Below are positions 24,324 through 33,848 of a stretch of 64,000 nt of DNA, piece by piece. The notes beneath the pieces were generated by a model, which made no database searches, was not told the DNA's origin, and saw only the letters and a list, made by a program, of their open reading frames with translations. Positions within the stretch are counted from its first letter, which is position 1. Every line of letters starts with the position of its first letter. This DNA comes from Microtetraspora niveoalba (GTDB taxonomy: Bacteria; Actinomycetota; Actinomycetes; Streptosporangiales; Streptosporangiaceae): the NCBI RefSeq assembly GCF_001570405.1, contig NZ_BBYM01000031.1, positions 1 through 64,000 of the forward strand, given 5' to 3'. Made by a program: the position numbers and the translations under genes.

Positions 24324-24575
24324 TTACGACTTCCCGGCCGAGCACTGGATCCATCTGCGCACGACGAATCCGATCGAGTCGATGTTCGCAACCGTCCGGC
24401 ACGGCACCAAGGTAACCAAGGGGCCGGGCTCGCGGGCGGCCGGGTTGGCCATGGCGTTCAAGCTGATCGATTCGGCCCAGGCCCGCTGGCGCGCGGTCAA
24501 CGCACCTCACCTGGTGGCACTCGTACGTGCCGGAGCCCACTTCGAACGCGGCGTACTCATCCAACGTGACGAGGT
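24300..24575 (+). mobile_element. IS256/mutator-family transposase C-terminal remnant
   Basis: The plus-strand frame reads LAFYDFPAEHWIHLRTTNPIESMFATVRHGTKVTKGPGSRAAGLAMAFKLIDSAQARWRAVNAPHLVALVRAG and FERGVL, the conserved C-terminal end of mutator-type transposases. The N-terminal two thirds, including the first catalytic residues, are absent. No inverted repeats were found. Confidence 0.85.
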
Positions 24576-24627
24576 CAGCCGCGAGGGCCGGAGCGTTCGC
24601 CTCCTTGAAGAAGCAGCAATAGGTGTT

Positions 24628-24694
24628 GATACCTGGCGGATACACGGCTGAGCGCGGATGGATACCCGGCCAACACCAAGTGGAGGAAAACGGC
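24628..24694 (+). promoter_or_regulatory. GATAC direct repeats in 11-bp phase upstream of the lipoprotein operon
   Basis: GATAC units start at 24628, 24639 and 24661 (spacing 11 and 22). The last belongs to a longer element, GATACCCGGCCAA-N6-GTGGAG-N4-ACGGCC, that is repeated at 31087 upstream of the carboxypeptidase gene. Direct repeats at 11 bp are typical of OmpR-family binding. Confidence 0.6.
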
Positions 24695-24761
24695 CGCCAA
24701 GGTGGCCACGGCGCCGCGAGGGGCGGCGCGATTCCCCCATGTCACGGTGAAGGACTACTCC

Positions 24762-25547
24762 ATGCGTGTGCTGATGTACGGTCTGCTCGGTCTTGCGGTG
24801 TTGACCGGGTGCGGGGCGAACGCCGTTCCCGTGGCCGGCGGCGGGAATGCCTCGATGGACAAGGCCCGCGAGCGGGAGAACGTCATCGCCACCTGCATGA
24901 AGCGGAAGGGTTTCTCCTACACCCCCTCGGTCAGCCGGCCCAAGCAGTCCGATGCGAACCCCGCCGACTACGCGGCGATGAAGGCGGACCGCAGCAAGAA
25001 CGGCTTCGGCGTCTTCTCCGCTGTCGTCTATCCGAAGCCGTCGGAATCGCTGGCGCCGGACCCCAACCAGGCGACGATCGACAGCCTCTCCGGCGCCAAA
25101 CGGGACGCCTACCTCAAGACCCTGAACGAGTGCCGGGTCACCGCCCTCCAGCAGGTGAACGGCCTGAAGGTCACCTCACTCGCGGACTATCAGGACCAGA
25201 TGAGCACGGAGATCGAGAACATCGACAAGGAGCTCGACGGCGACCCCAAGCTGCTGGAGCTCGCCGCGTCCTTCGCCGAGTGCCTGAAGTCGAAAGGCGA
25301 GCGGGTGACCTCCGCGAAGCCGCTCGCGCTGAGCGTCCGCGGCATGGATGTGTGGGGCGAGCAGGCCGACCGGCTCGGCAAGGCGGGCACCGTCACGGCG
25401 GAGGCGGCCAGGCCGTACCTCGCCAAGGAGATCACGTCGGCGCTGGTCGACCTGGAGTGCGGCAAGGACTTCTACGCCGCCTTCATCCCCCTGCAAAAGC
25501 GGCTCACCAACGAGGCCAGGGTGAAGTACGGGTTCCAAGAGCAGTGA
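24762..25547 (+). CDS. Lipoprotein of the MacB-like efflux operon
   Basis: 261 residues from ATG 24762. A short signal peptide ends in the lipobox LTGC. The mature part is helical and polar, with VIATCMKRKGFSYTP, LNECRVTALQQVNG, FAECLKSKGERVTS and LVDLECGKDFYAAFIP. Evenly spaced cysteines could form disulfides. Such lipoproteins are often the first gene of actinomycete operons with a peptidoglycan-binding adaptor and FtsX/MacB-type transporter. The stop overlaps the next start (TGATG). Confidence 0.8.
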   Translation: MRVLMYGLLGLAVLTGCGANAVPVAGGGNASMDKARERENVIATCMKRKGFSYTPSVSRPKQSDANPADYAAMKADRSKNGFGVFSAVVYPKPSESLAPDPNQATIDSLSGAKRDAYLKTLNECRVTALQQVNGLKVTSLADYQDQMSTEIENIDKELDGDPKLLELAASFAECLKSKGERVTSAKPLALSVRGMDVWGEQADRLGKAGTVTAEAARPYLAKEITSALVDLECGKDFYAAFIPLQKRLTNEARVKYGFQEQ

Positions 25548-27248
25548 TGCGTACCCGTCGCGGCAAGCTGCTGCTCGTGCTGGCCGTGGTCTTGGTGGTC
25601 GCGGGGACCGGCTGGGGAGTGGGCACCCTGCTGCGCTCCCCGGCCGACGAGGCGGCGGCGCGCAAGCCGCCCAAACCGTCGCTGGTCACCGTCGCGGTCG
25701 AGCGGCGCAAGCTGGTCGCCACCGTCGTGGTCAGCGGCACGCTGGAGTACGGCTCGCCGTATCCGGTGTCGCTGGCCGGGGTGGTGGGCGGCAGCGAATC
25801 CGCTCAGCGCGCCACCCGAGCTCCCCGGCGGGGCACCCTCGCGGAGGGCGCGGTGCTGATGGAGGTGAACGGGCGCCCGGTGTTCGTCTTCTCCGGCACG
25901 GTGCCGATGCACCGCAGCATTGTCCCCGGCGCCAAGGGGGCCGATGTCCAGCAGTTGCAGAAGGCGCTGCGCAGGCTCGGCTACCGCGCACCCGCGACCG
26001 GCGTGTTCGACCAGGCGACCATCGCCGCGGTGTCGCGCTTCTACGCCAAGCGGGGCTATGAGGCGCAGCAACCCACCTTGGAACTGCGGCAGAGCCGCGA
26101 CGACCTGCTCCGGGCCGTGCGGACCGCACAGGAAGTGCTCGCGACCGAGCGTAAGGCCCTTGACCAGGGCAAGGATGTGCTCCCGCTGAAAGTCAGGCTC
26201 GCCAACGCCCGGCACGATCTGCGGGAGGCCGAACAGACGCTGAAGAGCGCGCGGGCGCAGGACCACACCACCGAGGACGAGGCCAAGGTCGAGGCCGCCG
26301 AAAGCACCGTACGGTCGGCCGAGGAGAACCTGCTGGCGGCCCAGCAGGAGCTCGCCCAGGCCATCGCGACGCCCACCCCCGCGCCCACCCTCAACCCCAG
26401 CCCCACCGCGGGTCCCACGGCCGGGCCGCCTACCGACACCCGCCTGCTCGAACTCCGGGTCACCAACGCCAGAGCCGATCTGGCCGCCGCCAGGTCGGCG
26501 CTGGAGCGCGTACTGGAAGAGGTCGAGAACGCGCGGGCCAAGCGGCTGACTGAGCTGACGAAGAACGTCCGGGTGGCTCGCGAGGCCGTCGTCACCGCCG
26601 AGCAGGCGCTCAGGCAGGCCAGGCAGCTCTCGCCCGTCAGGCTGAGGGTGGCCAACGCCCAGAGCGACCTGGCCGCGGCACGGGCGCTGCTGGCCGAGTT
26701 CTCCCGGACCTACGGCACCACCGTTCCGCCGGGAGAGGTCGTCTTCCTGCCCAAACTGCCCGCCCGACTGCACAAGCCGACCGTCAAGGCGGGCGATCTG
26801 GTGGACAAGTCGATCGCCACGGTGACCAGCTCCACCTTCGTGGTCTCAGGCTCGGTGGACGTGGCCGAGGCCGAGCGGCTGAAGACGGGTCTGAACGCGA
26901 GCATCGAAACCGAGGCCGGCACGATCGTCCCCGGCGCGGTGACCTCCCTCGGCGGGCGCGACGCGAAAGGCGCCGCGCCGGTGACCATCACTCCTGCCTC
27001 GATGAGGGGCCTCAAGAAGCTCGCCGGCGCACCCGTCACGGTTCGCGTCACCATCGGAGCCACCGATCAGGAGGTGCTCGTGGTCCCCGCCGCGGCGGTC
27101 GTCACCGCCGCGGACGGCAGGGCGCGGGTGCAGGTGGAGACCGCGCCCGACCAGACCAAGGAGGTCGAGGTGCGCACCGGCCTGTCCGCCGACGGAGCCG
27201 TGGAGGTGACCGGCGACCTCAAGCCGGGCGACATGGTGGTGATCAACG

Positions 27249-27256
<8 letters not shown>
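25547..27256 (+). CDS. Efflux adaptor with peptidoglycan-binding domain
   Basis: 569 residues. An N-terminal membrane anchor (LLLVLAVVLVVAGTGWGVGTLL) precedes a barrel segment starting VTVAVERRKLVATVVVSGTLEYG. A peptidoglycan_binding_1 motif follows at about 130-165 (GAKGADVQQLQKALRRLGYRAPATGVFDQATIAAVSRFY). A long coiled-coil (about 185-390) is broken by a Pro/Thr linker (PTPAPTLNPSPTAGPTAGPP), and C-terminal beta-barrel strands close the protein. This is the actinomycete version of the MacA/HlyD adaptor, joining transporter and cell wall. Seven 3' bases overlap the ATPase gene. Confidence 0.88.
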
Positions 27257-27923
<667 letters not shown>

Positions 27924-27925
27924 AT

Positions 27926-29101
27926 GTGCACCCGCGCGACCTGCTGAACGAGGCCATGGCGGGCCTGCTGGCCCGCCCGGTGCGCTCGGTGCTGACCACG
28001 CTGGGCACCGTGCTGGGCATCACCACCCTCGTGGTCACCCTGGGCGTCGCCGCGACGGCGGGCAACCAGATCGTCGGCCGCTTCGACGAGCTGACCGCCA
28101 CCTCCGTCACGGTCGAAGTCCCGGAGAACCCGTTCCCCCTGGTCGATTGGGCCGACGTCGGCCGGGTGACCCGACTGCGCGGGGTGGTCTCCGCCGCCGC
28201 CCTCGCCGAGTCGAACCAGAGCGCCAACCTCAGTGTCCGCTCCAACGACATGGTGGACCCCACCCGGGTCACCGACCAGACTCTTACGGTGGTCGCCAGC
28301 AGCCCCGGCCTGCCCGCCGCGGTCAAAGGCAGGATGGTCGAGGGCCGCTACTTCGACGCCGGGCACATCGCCCGTGGGGACAAGGTCGTCGTGCTGGGCC
28401 AGCACGCGGCCAAGATGCTGGGCATCACCCGGCTGGAACGGGCTCCGGCCGTCTTCATCGGCACCCAGGCGTACACCGTCATCGGCGTGCTCGGCGACCT
28501 GAAACGCGAAAAGAGCCTGGCGAGCGCCGTCATGCTGCCACCGGCCGTCGGCGGGCGCTACGGCCTGGGCACTGTGACCCGGGTCCTGGTCAACACCGGC
28601 CTCGGCGCCGCCGAACTGATCGCCAAGCAGGCGCCGGCCGCACTCAGCCCCGGCAACGAGGCCCTCCTCCAGGTCATCTCGCCGTCGAGCCCCACCAGAG
28701 CGCGCGATGCGGTGGAAGGCGACGTCAACGCCCTCTTCCTGATCCTCGGGCTGGTCTCCCTGGTCGTCGGCGCGGTCGGCATCGCCAATGTCACCCTGGT
28801 GACCGTGATGGAGCGCATCGCCGAGATCGGCTTGCGCCGCGCCCTGGGCGCCGCCCGCCGCCACGTCGCCGCGCAGTTCCTGCTGGAGTCCACCCTCACC
28901 GGTCTGACCGGCGGCATCGTCGGCGCTTCCGTGGGGATCGTCGTGGTCGTCGCGGTCTGCGCCGCCAAGCAGTGGACTCCGGTCCTGGACGTACGGCTGG
29001 CCGTCATGGCACCTGCCGCCGGCGCCGTCGTCGGGCTGCTCGCGGGCCTGTACCCGGCCCTGCGTGCCGCTCGCATGGAACCAGTCAACGCACTTCGGTA
29101 G
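27926..29101 (+). CDS. MacB/FtsX-type ABC transporter permease
   Basis: 391 residues, GTG start two bases after the ATPase stop. The first membrane helix is VLTTLGTVLGITTLVVTLGVAATAG. A large periplasm-side domain follows (MacB_PCD type, about 50-260). The FtsX domain reads LFLILGLVSLVVGAVGIANVTLVTVMERIAEIGLRRALGAARRHV, with two further helices ending LLAGLYPALRAARMEPVNALR. Together with the adaptor, ATPase and lipoprotein it forms a tripartite-like exporter. Confidence 0.93.
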   Translation: MHPRDLLNEAMAGLLARPVRSVLTTLGTVLGITTLVVTLGVAATAGNQIVGRFDELTATSVTVEVPENPFPLVDWADVGRVTRLRGVVSAAALAESNQSANLSVRSNDMVDPTRVTDQTLTVVASSPGLPAAVKGRMVEGRYFDAGHIARGDKVVVLGQHAAKMLGITRLERAPAVFIGTQAYTVIGVLGDLKREKSLASAVMLPPAVGGRYGLGTVTRVLVNTGLGAAELIAKQAPAALSPGNEALLQVISPSSPTRARDAVEGDVNALFLILGLVSLVVGAVGIANVTLVTVMERIAEIGLRRALGAARRHVAAQFLLESTLTGLTGGIVGASVGIVVVVAVCAAKQWTPVLDVRLAVMAPAAGAVVGLLAGLYPALRAARMEPVNALR

Positions 29102-29116
29102 ATATGGTGCATTTTC

Positions 29117-29815
29117 ATGACATCCCTGCTGCTCGTCGAAGACGACGCGGTGATCCGCACGTCGGTCAGCCTGGCCCTGGAACGCTACGGCTATCGAACG
29201 ACCACCGCCGCTGACGGGCTGAGCGGCCTGGAGGCGGCCCGGGCGGGCGGCCACGACCTCCTGCTGCTGGATGTGATGCTGCCCAACCTGGACGGCATCA
29301 GCTTGTGCCGCAGGATCCGGGAAACCAGTCAGGTGCCGATCCTGATGATGTCGGCCCGCGGTGACGGACTGGACATCGTCGCGGGGCTGGAGGGCGGCGC
29401 CGACGACTACGTGGTCAAACCAGTCGACCTGCCGGTGCTGGTGGCCAGGATCCGGTCACTGCTGCGCAGGGCCGCCTTCGCCCGGCCGGTTCCCGCCGAA
29501 CCCACGGCGGGGCAGGCCGTCGCACTCGCCGTGCTGCACTTCGGCGAGCTGAGCATCGACACCGGCGCGCTGGAGGTACGGCGGGCCGGGCGACGCGTCG
29601 AACTGACCCCGACCGAGCTGCGGCTGCTGCTGGAGTTCGCCGCCCACCCCGGCATCGTGCTGGAACGCGCCACGCTGCTGCGCACCGTCTGGGACTACGG
29701 CTGGGACGGCGACAGCCGCGTCGTCGACCTCTGCGTGCAGCGGCTGCGCAAGAAGATCGGCACGGACCGGATCGAGACGGTGCGCGGGTTCGGCTACAAG
29801 TTGCGCCCGTCATGA
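29117..29815 (+). CDS. OmpR/PhoB-family response regulator
   Basis: 232 residues. The receiver (LLLVEDDAVIRTSVSLALERYG) has the phospho-aspartate in LLLLDVMLPNLDG and the lysine in DDYVVKPVDLPVLVARI. The winged helix Trans_reg_C reads LTPTELRLLLEFAAHPGIVLERATLLRTVWDYGWDGDSRVVDLCVQRLRKKIG. It overlaps the kinase start (ATGA at 29812-29815). Likely binding sites are the 11-bp GATAC repeats at 24628 and 31076, since OmpR regulators commonly bind such repeats; this is inferred. Confidence 0.95.
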   Translation: MTSLLLVEDDAVIRTSVSLALERYGYRTTTAADGLSGLEAARAGGHDLLLLDVMLPNLDGISLCRRIRETSQVPILMMSARGDGLDIVAGLEGGADDYVVKPVDLPVLVARIRSLLRRAAFARPVPAEPTAGQAVALAVLHFGELSIDTGALEVRRAGRRVELTPTELRLLLEFAAHPGIVLERATLLRTVWDYGWDGDSRVVDLCVQRLRKKIGTDRIETVRGFGYKLRPS

Positions 29816-31077
29816 TGGTGGGCTCGCTGCGATGGAAGGTCGCGGCACTGATCACACTGGCCTGCTGCGCGGTCGTGGCCGTGGTCGGGATCCTGGTCCA
29901 CCGCACGACTCTTGAGCGCACGATGTGGCAGGGTGAGGGGCGGGCGCTGGAGTCGGCCGCGATGGCTGCCAAGGAGTACCGCGCGGACACTCCCCCCGAG
30001 GGGCCTGACTCGTGGACCGAATGGATCAAGAATCCGGACGAGCTGCCCTCGCCCCTGCGCGAACGGCTGGCCATGGAGTCGCCCGCCACCTGGTATGACG
30101 ACCGGAAGCCCGATCAGCCGTGGATGTGGGCGGCGCGATGGGTGGGCGAGGGGCTCGTGGCCACCTCCAAGATGGAAATGGGGTCGGACATGCTCCGGCT
30201 GCGTGCCCTCGACCGAGCCATGGTCCGGGCCGCGCTGACCGCACTCGCCGTGGTGGTGCCGGTCTCGGTGTGTCTGGCCGAGCTGGCGAACCGGCGGCTG
30301 CGGCGGGTCGCCCGCACCGCCCGCAGGATCGCGAACGGCGACCTGGACGCCCGCATCGCCCCGCCCCCGCACCGGGGCGGCGGCTTGGCGCGCTGGGGCG
30401 GGCGTGACGAGATCGCCGACATCTCCGCCGCCGTGGACTCCATGGCGGCGAGCCTGCAGCACCGGCTGCTGGCCGAGCAGCGGTTCACCGCCGATGTCGC
30501 CCATGACCTGCGTACCCCGCTGATGGGCCTGGTCGCCGTGGTCGAACTGCTGGAGGAGGGCGAGACGACCGATCTGGTACGCGACCGGGTGCGGGTGCTG
30601 CGCTCGCTGGTGGAGGACCTGCTGGAGGTCTCCAGGCTGGACGCGGGCGCCGAGGTCGCCGAGCGGGTACGGGTGCCGCTGGCCGAGTTGGCCGAGGAGT
30701 CCGCGGCCCGGGTGGGGGTCGAGGTGCGGGTGCTGGCTTCGGGGGATCCGGTGGCCGAGACCGACCCGCGTCGCCTGGACCGGATCCTCGCCAACCTCCT
30801 GCTCAACGCCCACCGCCACGGTGCGCCCCCGGTGGAGATCATGGTCCGGGACCACGTGATCGAGGTCCGCGACCGGGGACCGGGCTTCCCTCCAGAGCTC
30901 CTTGCCGACGGCCCGAAACGCTTCCGCACGGGTGCCGCCGAACGCGGCCGCGGTCATGGCCTCGGGCTGACGATCGCGCTGGGGCAGGCCCATGTCATAG
31001 GCGCCGACCTGACCCTGGCCAACGCCCCCGGCGGCGCCGTCGCCGTCCTCCGCCTCCCCCGTCAGCCGTCGGGCTGA
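29812..31077 (+). CDS. Sensor histidine kinase (HAMP, HisKA, HATPase)
   Basis: 421 residues. The first helix is VAALITLACCAVVAVVGILVH, followed by an outside domain of about 110 residues and a second helix (AALTALAVVVPVSVCLAEL). HAMP comes next, then HisKA with phospho-His in FTADVAHDLRTPLMGL. The HATPase has LANLLLNAHRHG, VIEVRDRGPGFPPEL and GRGHGLGLTIALG. Partner of the OmpR regulator. The genes around it suggest it senses cell-envelope stress or a wall-active peptide. Confidence 0.94.
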   Translation: MMVGSLRWKVAALITLACCAVVAVVGILVHRTTLERTMWQGEGRALESAAMAAKEYRADTPPEGPDSWTEWIKNPDELPSPLRERLAMESPATWYDDRKPDQPWMWAARWVGEGLVATSKMEMGSDMLRLRALDRAMVRAALTALAVVVPVSVCLAELANRRLRRVARTARRIANGDLDARIAPPPHRGGGLARWGGRDEIADISAAVDSMAASLQHRLLAEQRFTADVAHDLRTPLMGLVAVVELLEEGETTDLVRDRVRVLRSLVEDLLEVSRLDAGAEVAERVRVPLAELAEESAARVGVEVRVLASGDPVAETDPRRLDRILANLLLNAHRHGAPPVEIMVRDHVIEVRDRGPGFPPELLADGPKRFRTGAAERGRGHGLGLTIALGQAHVIGADLTLANAPGGAVAVLRLPRQPSG

Positions 31078-31125
31078 TACACAGGTGATACCCGGCCAAG
31101 CGCGGGTGGAGACACGGCCACGGCC
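31076..31125 (+). promoter_or_regulatory. GATAC repeats in 11-bp phase upstream of the carboxypeptidase gene
   Basis: GATAC starts at 31076 and 31087 (11 bp apart). The second copy extends to GATACCCGGCCAA-N6-GTGGAG-N2-ACGGCC, matching the element at 24661 apart from a 2-base difference in the last gap. Confidence 0.6.
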
Positions 31126-31149
31126 GGACGGACACGTGGGTAGCCCACC

Positions 31150-32070
31150 GTGTCCGGTATGCGACGTTGTTTGATGTTCCTCCTGCTGACGAGCACCCTG
31201 TCCGGCTGCGGAGCGGTGCCGCCCGTCTCCGGCGCCGTTTCCGGCATGCCTCTGCCGTGGCCACCCGAGGGCCAGGCGGCGGTCGAGGTGGAGGGCATAG
31301 GCAGCCCGGGCGTCAGCGGCGAGCCGAACCCGGTGCCCATCGCCAGCGTGACGAAGGTCATGACCGCCTACGTGATCCTGCGCCGCCACCCGCTCCGGCC
31401 GGGCGACGACGGCCCGCTGATCAACGTGGACCGCACAGCCGCCGACGAGTCCTACCTGCCGCAGGAGTCCACCGCCCCGGTCAGGGAGGGCCAGCGGGTA
31501 CGGCTGCGCCGCATGCTGGAGTTGATGATGGTGCCGTCGGGAAACAACGTGGCCCGCCTCCTGGCCCGCTGGGACGCGGGTTCCCAGGAGCGCTTCGTCG
31601 AACGGATGAACGCCACCGCCCACCGTCTAGGTATGTCCAACACCAGGTACACGGGTGCCAGCGGCAACGAGGACAGCACCGTCAGCATCGCGGCCGACCA
31701 GCTCAAGCTGGCCAAGGAGGCGATGCGCGACCCGGTCTTCCGCGAGGTGGTGGCGCAGGCGGACACCGCCGTCCCCGGCGACGCGAGAAAGCTGCCCAAC
31801 ACCAACACACTGCTGAACAGGCACGGCGTCATCGGCATCAAGACCGGCTCCGGCACCGCCGCGGGCGGCAACCTGATGTGGGCCTCCCGCGTGCGGGGCC
31901 GCCTGGTGCTCGGGGTGATCCTCGGCCAGGCGGCGGGCACCAACCCGGTCGCCGCCAAGGCGGCGGCGCTGGAGGCGGGCGGGAGGATGAGCGCGGCGGT
32001 CGAGCAGTGGCTGCTCAGGCAAGCAGCTCCAGTGTCAGAGCCCGGCTCCACCTGGACCTCGACCCGCTGA
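31150..32070 (+). CDS. D-alanyl-D-alanine carboxypeptidase lipoprotein (PBP5-like)
   Basis: 306 residues from a GTG (303 from the ATG at 31159). Signal peptide with lipobox LSGC. Serine DD-peptidase motifs: SVTK (SxxK) in VPIASVTKVMTAYVILRR, SGN in MMVPSGNNVARLL, and KTG in VIGIKTGSGTAAGGNL. It trims peptidoglycan stem peptides outside the cell. Phased GATAC repeats upstream match those before the efflux operon, so it probably belongs to the same two-component regulon. Removing terminal D-Ala is a known way to change sensitivity to wall-binding antibiotics. Confidence 0.92.
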   Translation: MSGMRRCLMFLLLTSTLSGCGAVPPVSGAVSGMPLPWPPEGQAAVEVEGIGSPGVSGEPNPVPIASVTKVMTAYVILRRHPLRPGDDGPLINVDRTAADESYLPQESTAPVREGQRVRLRRMLELMMVPSGNNVARLLARWDAGSQERFVERMNATAHRLGMSNTRYTGASGNEDSTVSIAADQLKLAKEAMRDPVFREVVAQADTAVPGDARKLPNTNTLLNRHGVIGIKTGSGTAAGGNLMWASRVRGRLVLGVILGQAAGTNPVAAKAAALEAGGRMSAAVEQWLLRQAAPVSEPGSTWTSTR

Positions 32071-32079
32071 GGCGGCCTG

Positions 32080-32101
32080 CCACGCTCACCGGTGAGAGTG
32101 G
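32080..32101. terminator. Hairpin terminator after the carboxypeptidase gene
   Basis: CCACGCTCACC pairs with GGTGAGAGTGG with one mismatch, 10 bp after the stop and between convergent genes. Confidence 0.6.
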
Positions 32102-32218
32102 TGTACCCGACTCGTGTTCGATGAGGTCCCCGAACGGCACACGGCGGGTGGACGGCGCTCGCCACGATGGGGAGCGGTCCGAAGCGCCTCGGCGGCGGCC
32201 CGCAGCAGGCGGCGACTC

Positions 32219-33193
32219 TCAGGATGACGTTCCGTAGCGGGTGGCGATCGCGGCGGCGCGGTCGCGCAGGGAGTCGCGCAACCACTGCGGGGCCAGGGCT
32301 TCCGCGTTCGTGGCGAGCTGCCACAGCGCCCATTCGGCGTGTCTCGGATCTTGGAAGGTCACCTCCAGCCGCAACCAGCCGTCCGAGTCGGATTCCTCGG
32401 CGAGGACGGCCAGCGCTGTGCTCACCAGGTCCTCCCGCCGGGCCGGGTCCACCCGTACCAGCACGGTGACTTGGTCGCCGCCGGCCCGGAACTGTGTGCT
32501 GCGTTCCTGCCAGGCCCGGTCCAGATCGACCCGGTCCGGTCGCTGCGCGGGTTCGGCGAGTTCCTTGGCGGCCAGGATCCGGGACAGCCGGTAGGTGCGG
32601 TCCGCGCCAGACCTCGTGGCCAGCAAATAGCCCCGGTCGCGTACGGTGACCAGGCCGATCGGGTCAACCGTGCGCCACTTCGGGGTCTGGTCCACAGCCG
32701 CGTAGTGGATCTGCAGCTTGTGTCCGGCGAACACGGCGCGCAGGACCTTGGCCACTATGGCGTCAGGCACCTCCTCATCGACCAGTCGACGCGAGAGGAG
32801 GTCGGTCTCCGGGTCGATGAGCAATCGCTCGGACGCGCTGGCCGCGGTGTCCCGATAGCTTTCCGGTAGCGCGTCAACCACCTTGAGCATCGCCGAAGCG
32901 AGCGCCGAGCCGAGGCCGAACGCCTGCGCGCCGCGCCGCGATCCGGCGACCAGCAGGGCAAGAGCCTCGTCGTGGTTCAGTCCGGTGAGCTCGGTCCGGA
33001 ACCCGGGCAACAACGCGAAACCGCCGTGCCGCCCGCGTTCGGCGTAGACCGGGACGCCGGCCGCGGACAGCGCCTCGATATCCCGCAGCACGGTGCGGGT
33101 GGATACCTCCAGCTCGCGGGCCAGCGCGGTTGCGGACAGCCGACCGTGCTGCCGCAGCAGCAACACCAGCGATACCAACCGGTCGGCGCGCAT
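32219..33193 (-). CDS. WYL-domain (YafY/DeoR-type) transcriptional regulator
   Basis: 324 residues from ATG 33193 (MRADRLVSLVLLLRQHGRLS); a start 24 bp further upstream is possible. The N-terminal winged helix (SATALARELEVSTRTVLRDIEALSAAGVPVYAERGRHGGFALLPGF) precedes a WYL domain with KLQIHYAAVDQTPKWRTVDPIGLVTVRDRGYLLATR. A WCX-type C-terminus follows (VLVRVDPARREDLVSTALAVL...). The divergent RidA gene 131 bp away is the likely target. The ligand is unknown. Confidence 0.92.
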   Translation of the reverse strand: MRADRLVSLVLLLRQHGRLSATALARELEVSTRTVLRDIEALSAAGVPVYAERGRHGGFALLPGFRTELTGLNHDEALALLVAGSRRGAQAFGLGSALASAMLKVVDALPESYRDTAASASERLLIDPETDLLSRRLVDEEVPDAIVAKVLRAVFAGHKLQIHYAAVDQTPKWRTVDPIGLVTVRDRGYLLATRSGADRTYRLSRILAAKELAEPAQRPDRVDLDRAWQERSTQFRAGGDQVTVLVRVDPARREDLVSTALAVLAEESDSDGWLRLEVTFQDPRHAEWALWQLATNAEALAPQWLRDSLRDRAAAIATRYGTSS

Positions 33194-33324
33194 ACGAAAA
33201 ACGCTATCGGAATACATGACACAGGATGTCGTGATTTGTTTGCGAGGCTCATCGACGCGACCGAAAAGACGGCGGCACCGAGCCGATCGACGTACGTAAC
33301 GTCGACGAATCGAATGGAGCTGAT

Positions 33325-33726
33325 GTGGCAATGGAGCGAACGGCGGTCAACCCGTGGGCGTGGTCGGCGGAGCTGGGGTACAACCAGGGTGAGATCGTCT
33401 CCGGGCACACGCGGACCCTGTACTGCGCCGGGCAGGCCGCGATGAGCGGCGACGGCAAGCCCCAGCATAGTGATGACATGGCGGCGCAGTTGGCGCTGAG
33501 CCTCGACAACCTGGAGGCCGTGCTCGGCGAGGCCGGCATGTCCCTCGCGAACCTCGTCCGGCTCAACGTCTACACCACCGACGTCGATCGGCTCTTCGAG
33601 CACTACGGCGTGCTGGCGTCGCGGTTGGGCGCAGCCGGGGTGGCACCGTCCACCACGATGCTCGGGGTGACACGGCTGGCGATTCCCGACCTGATGGTCG
33701 AGCTTGAGGGGACCGCCGTCGCGTGA
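33325..33726 (+). CDS. RidA/YjgF family protein
   Basis: 133 residues, GTG start with GGAG five bases upstream. It has RTLYCAGQAAMSGDGKPQHSDDMAAQLALSLDNLEAVLGEAGMSLANLVRLNVYTTDVDRLFEHY and the C-terminal STTMLGVTRLAIPDLMVELEGTAVA. The conserved arginine of imine deaminases is replaced or shifted in this C-terminal motif (family: P.R..VEI), so deaminase activity is uncertain. Divergent from the WYL regulator. Confidence 0.92.
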   Translation: MAMERTAVNPWAWSAELGYNQGEIVSGHTRTLYCAGQAAMSGDGKPQHSDDMAAQLALSLDNLEAVLGEAGMSLANLVRLNVYTTDVDRLFEHYGVLASRLGAAGVAPSTTMLGVTRLAIPDLMVELEGTAVA

Positions 33727-33735
33727 TGCGACCTC

Positions 33736-33765
33736 GCCGCCTCCGGCAGGGCTGCCGGAGGCGGC
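33736..33765. terminator. Bidirectional hairpin terminator
   Basis: Perfect 13-bp stem GCCGCCTCCGGCA / TGCCGGAGGCGGC with a GGGC loop, between convergent RidA and DUF5701 genes. Confidence 0.85.
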
Positions 33766-33848
33766 ACTCCGGCCCGCCGGAACGGGGGCTTGACGGCGGC
33801 GCCGTTGCCGGTCACCGGCGTGGTGGGACTCCGGGTCCCGGTCGTCGG

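Noticed and set aside
24562-24645. Minus frame MYPPGINTYCCFFKEANAPALAADLVTLDEY beside the IS256 remnant
   Set aside because: It might be the missing N-terminus of the cysteine-rich gene, but it is too short and without a recognised motif to support.
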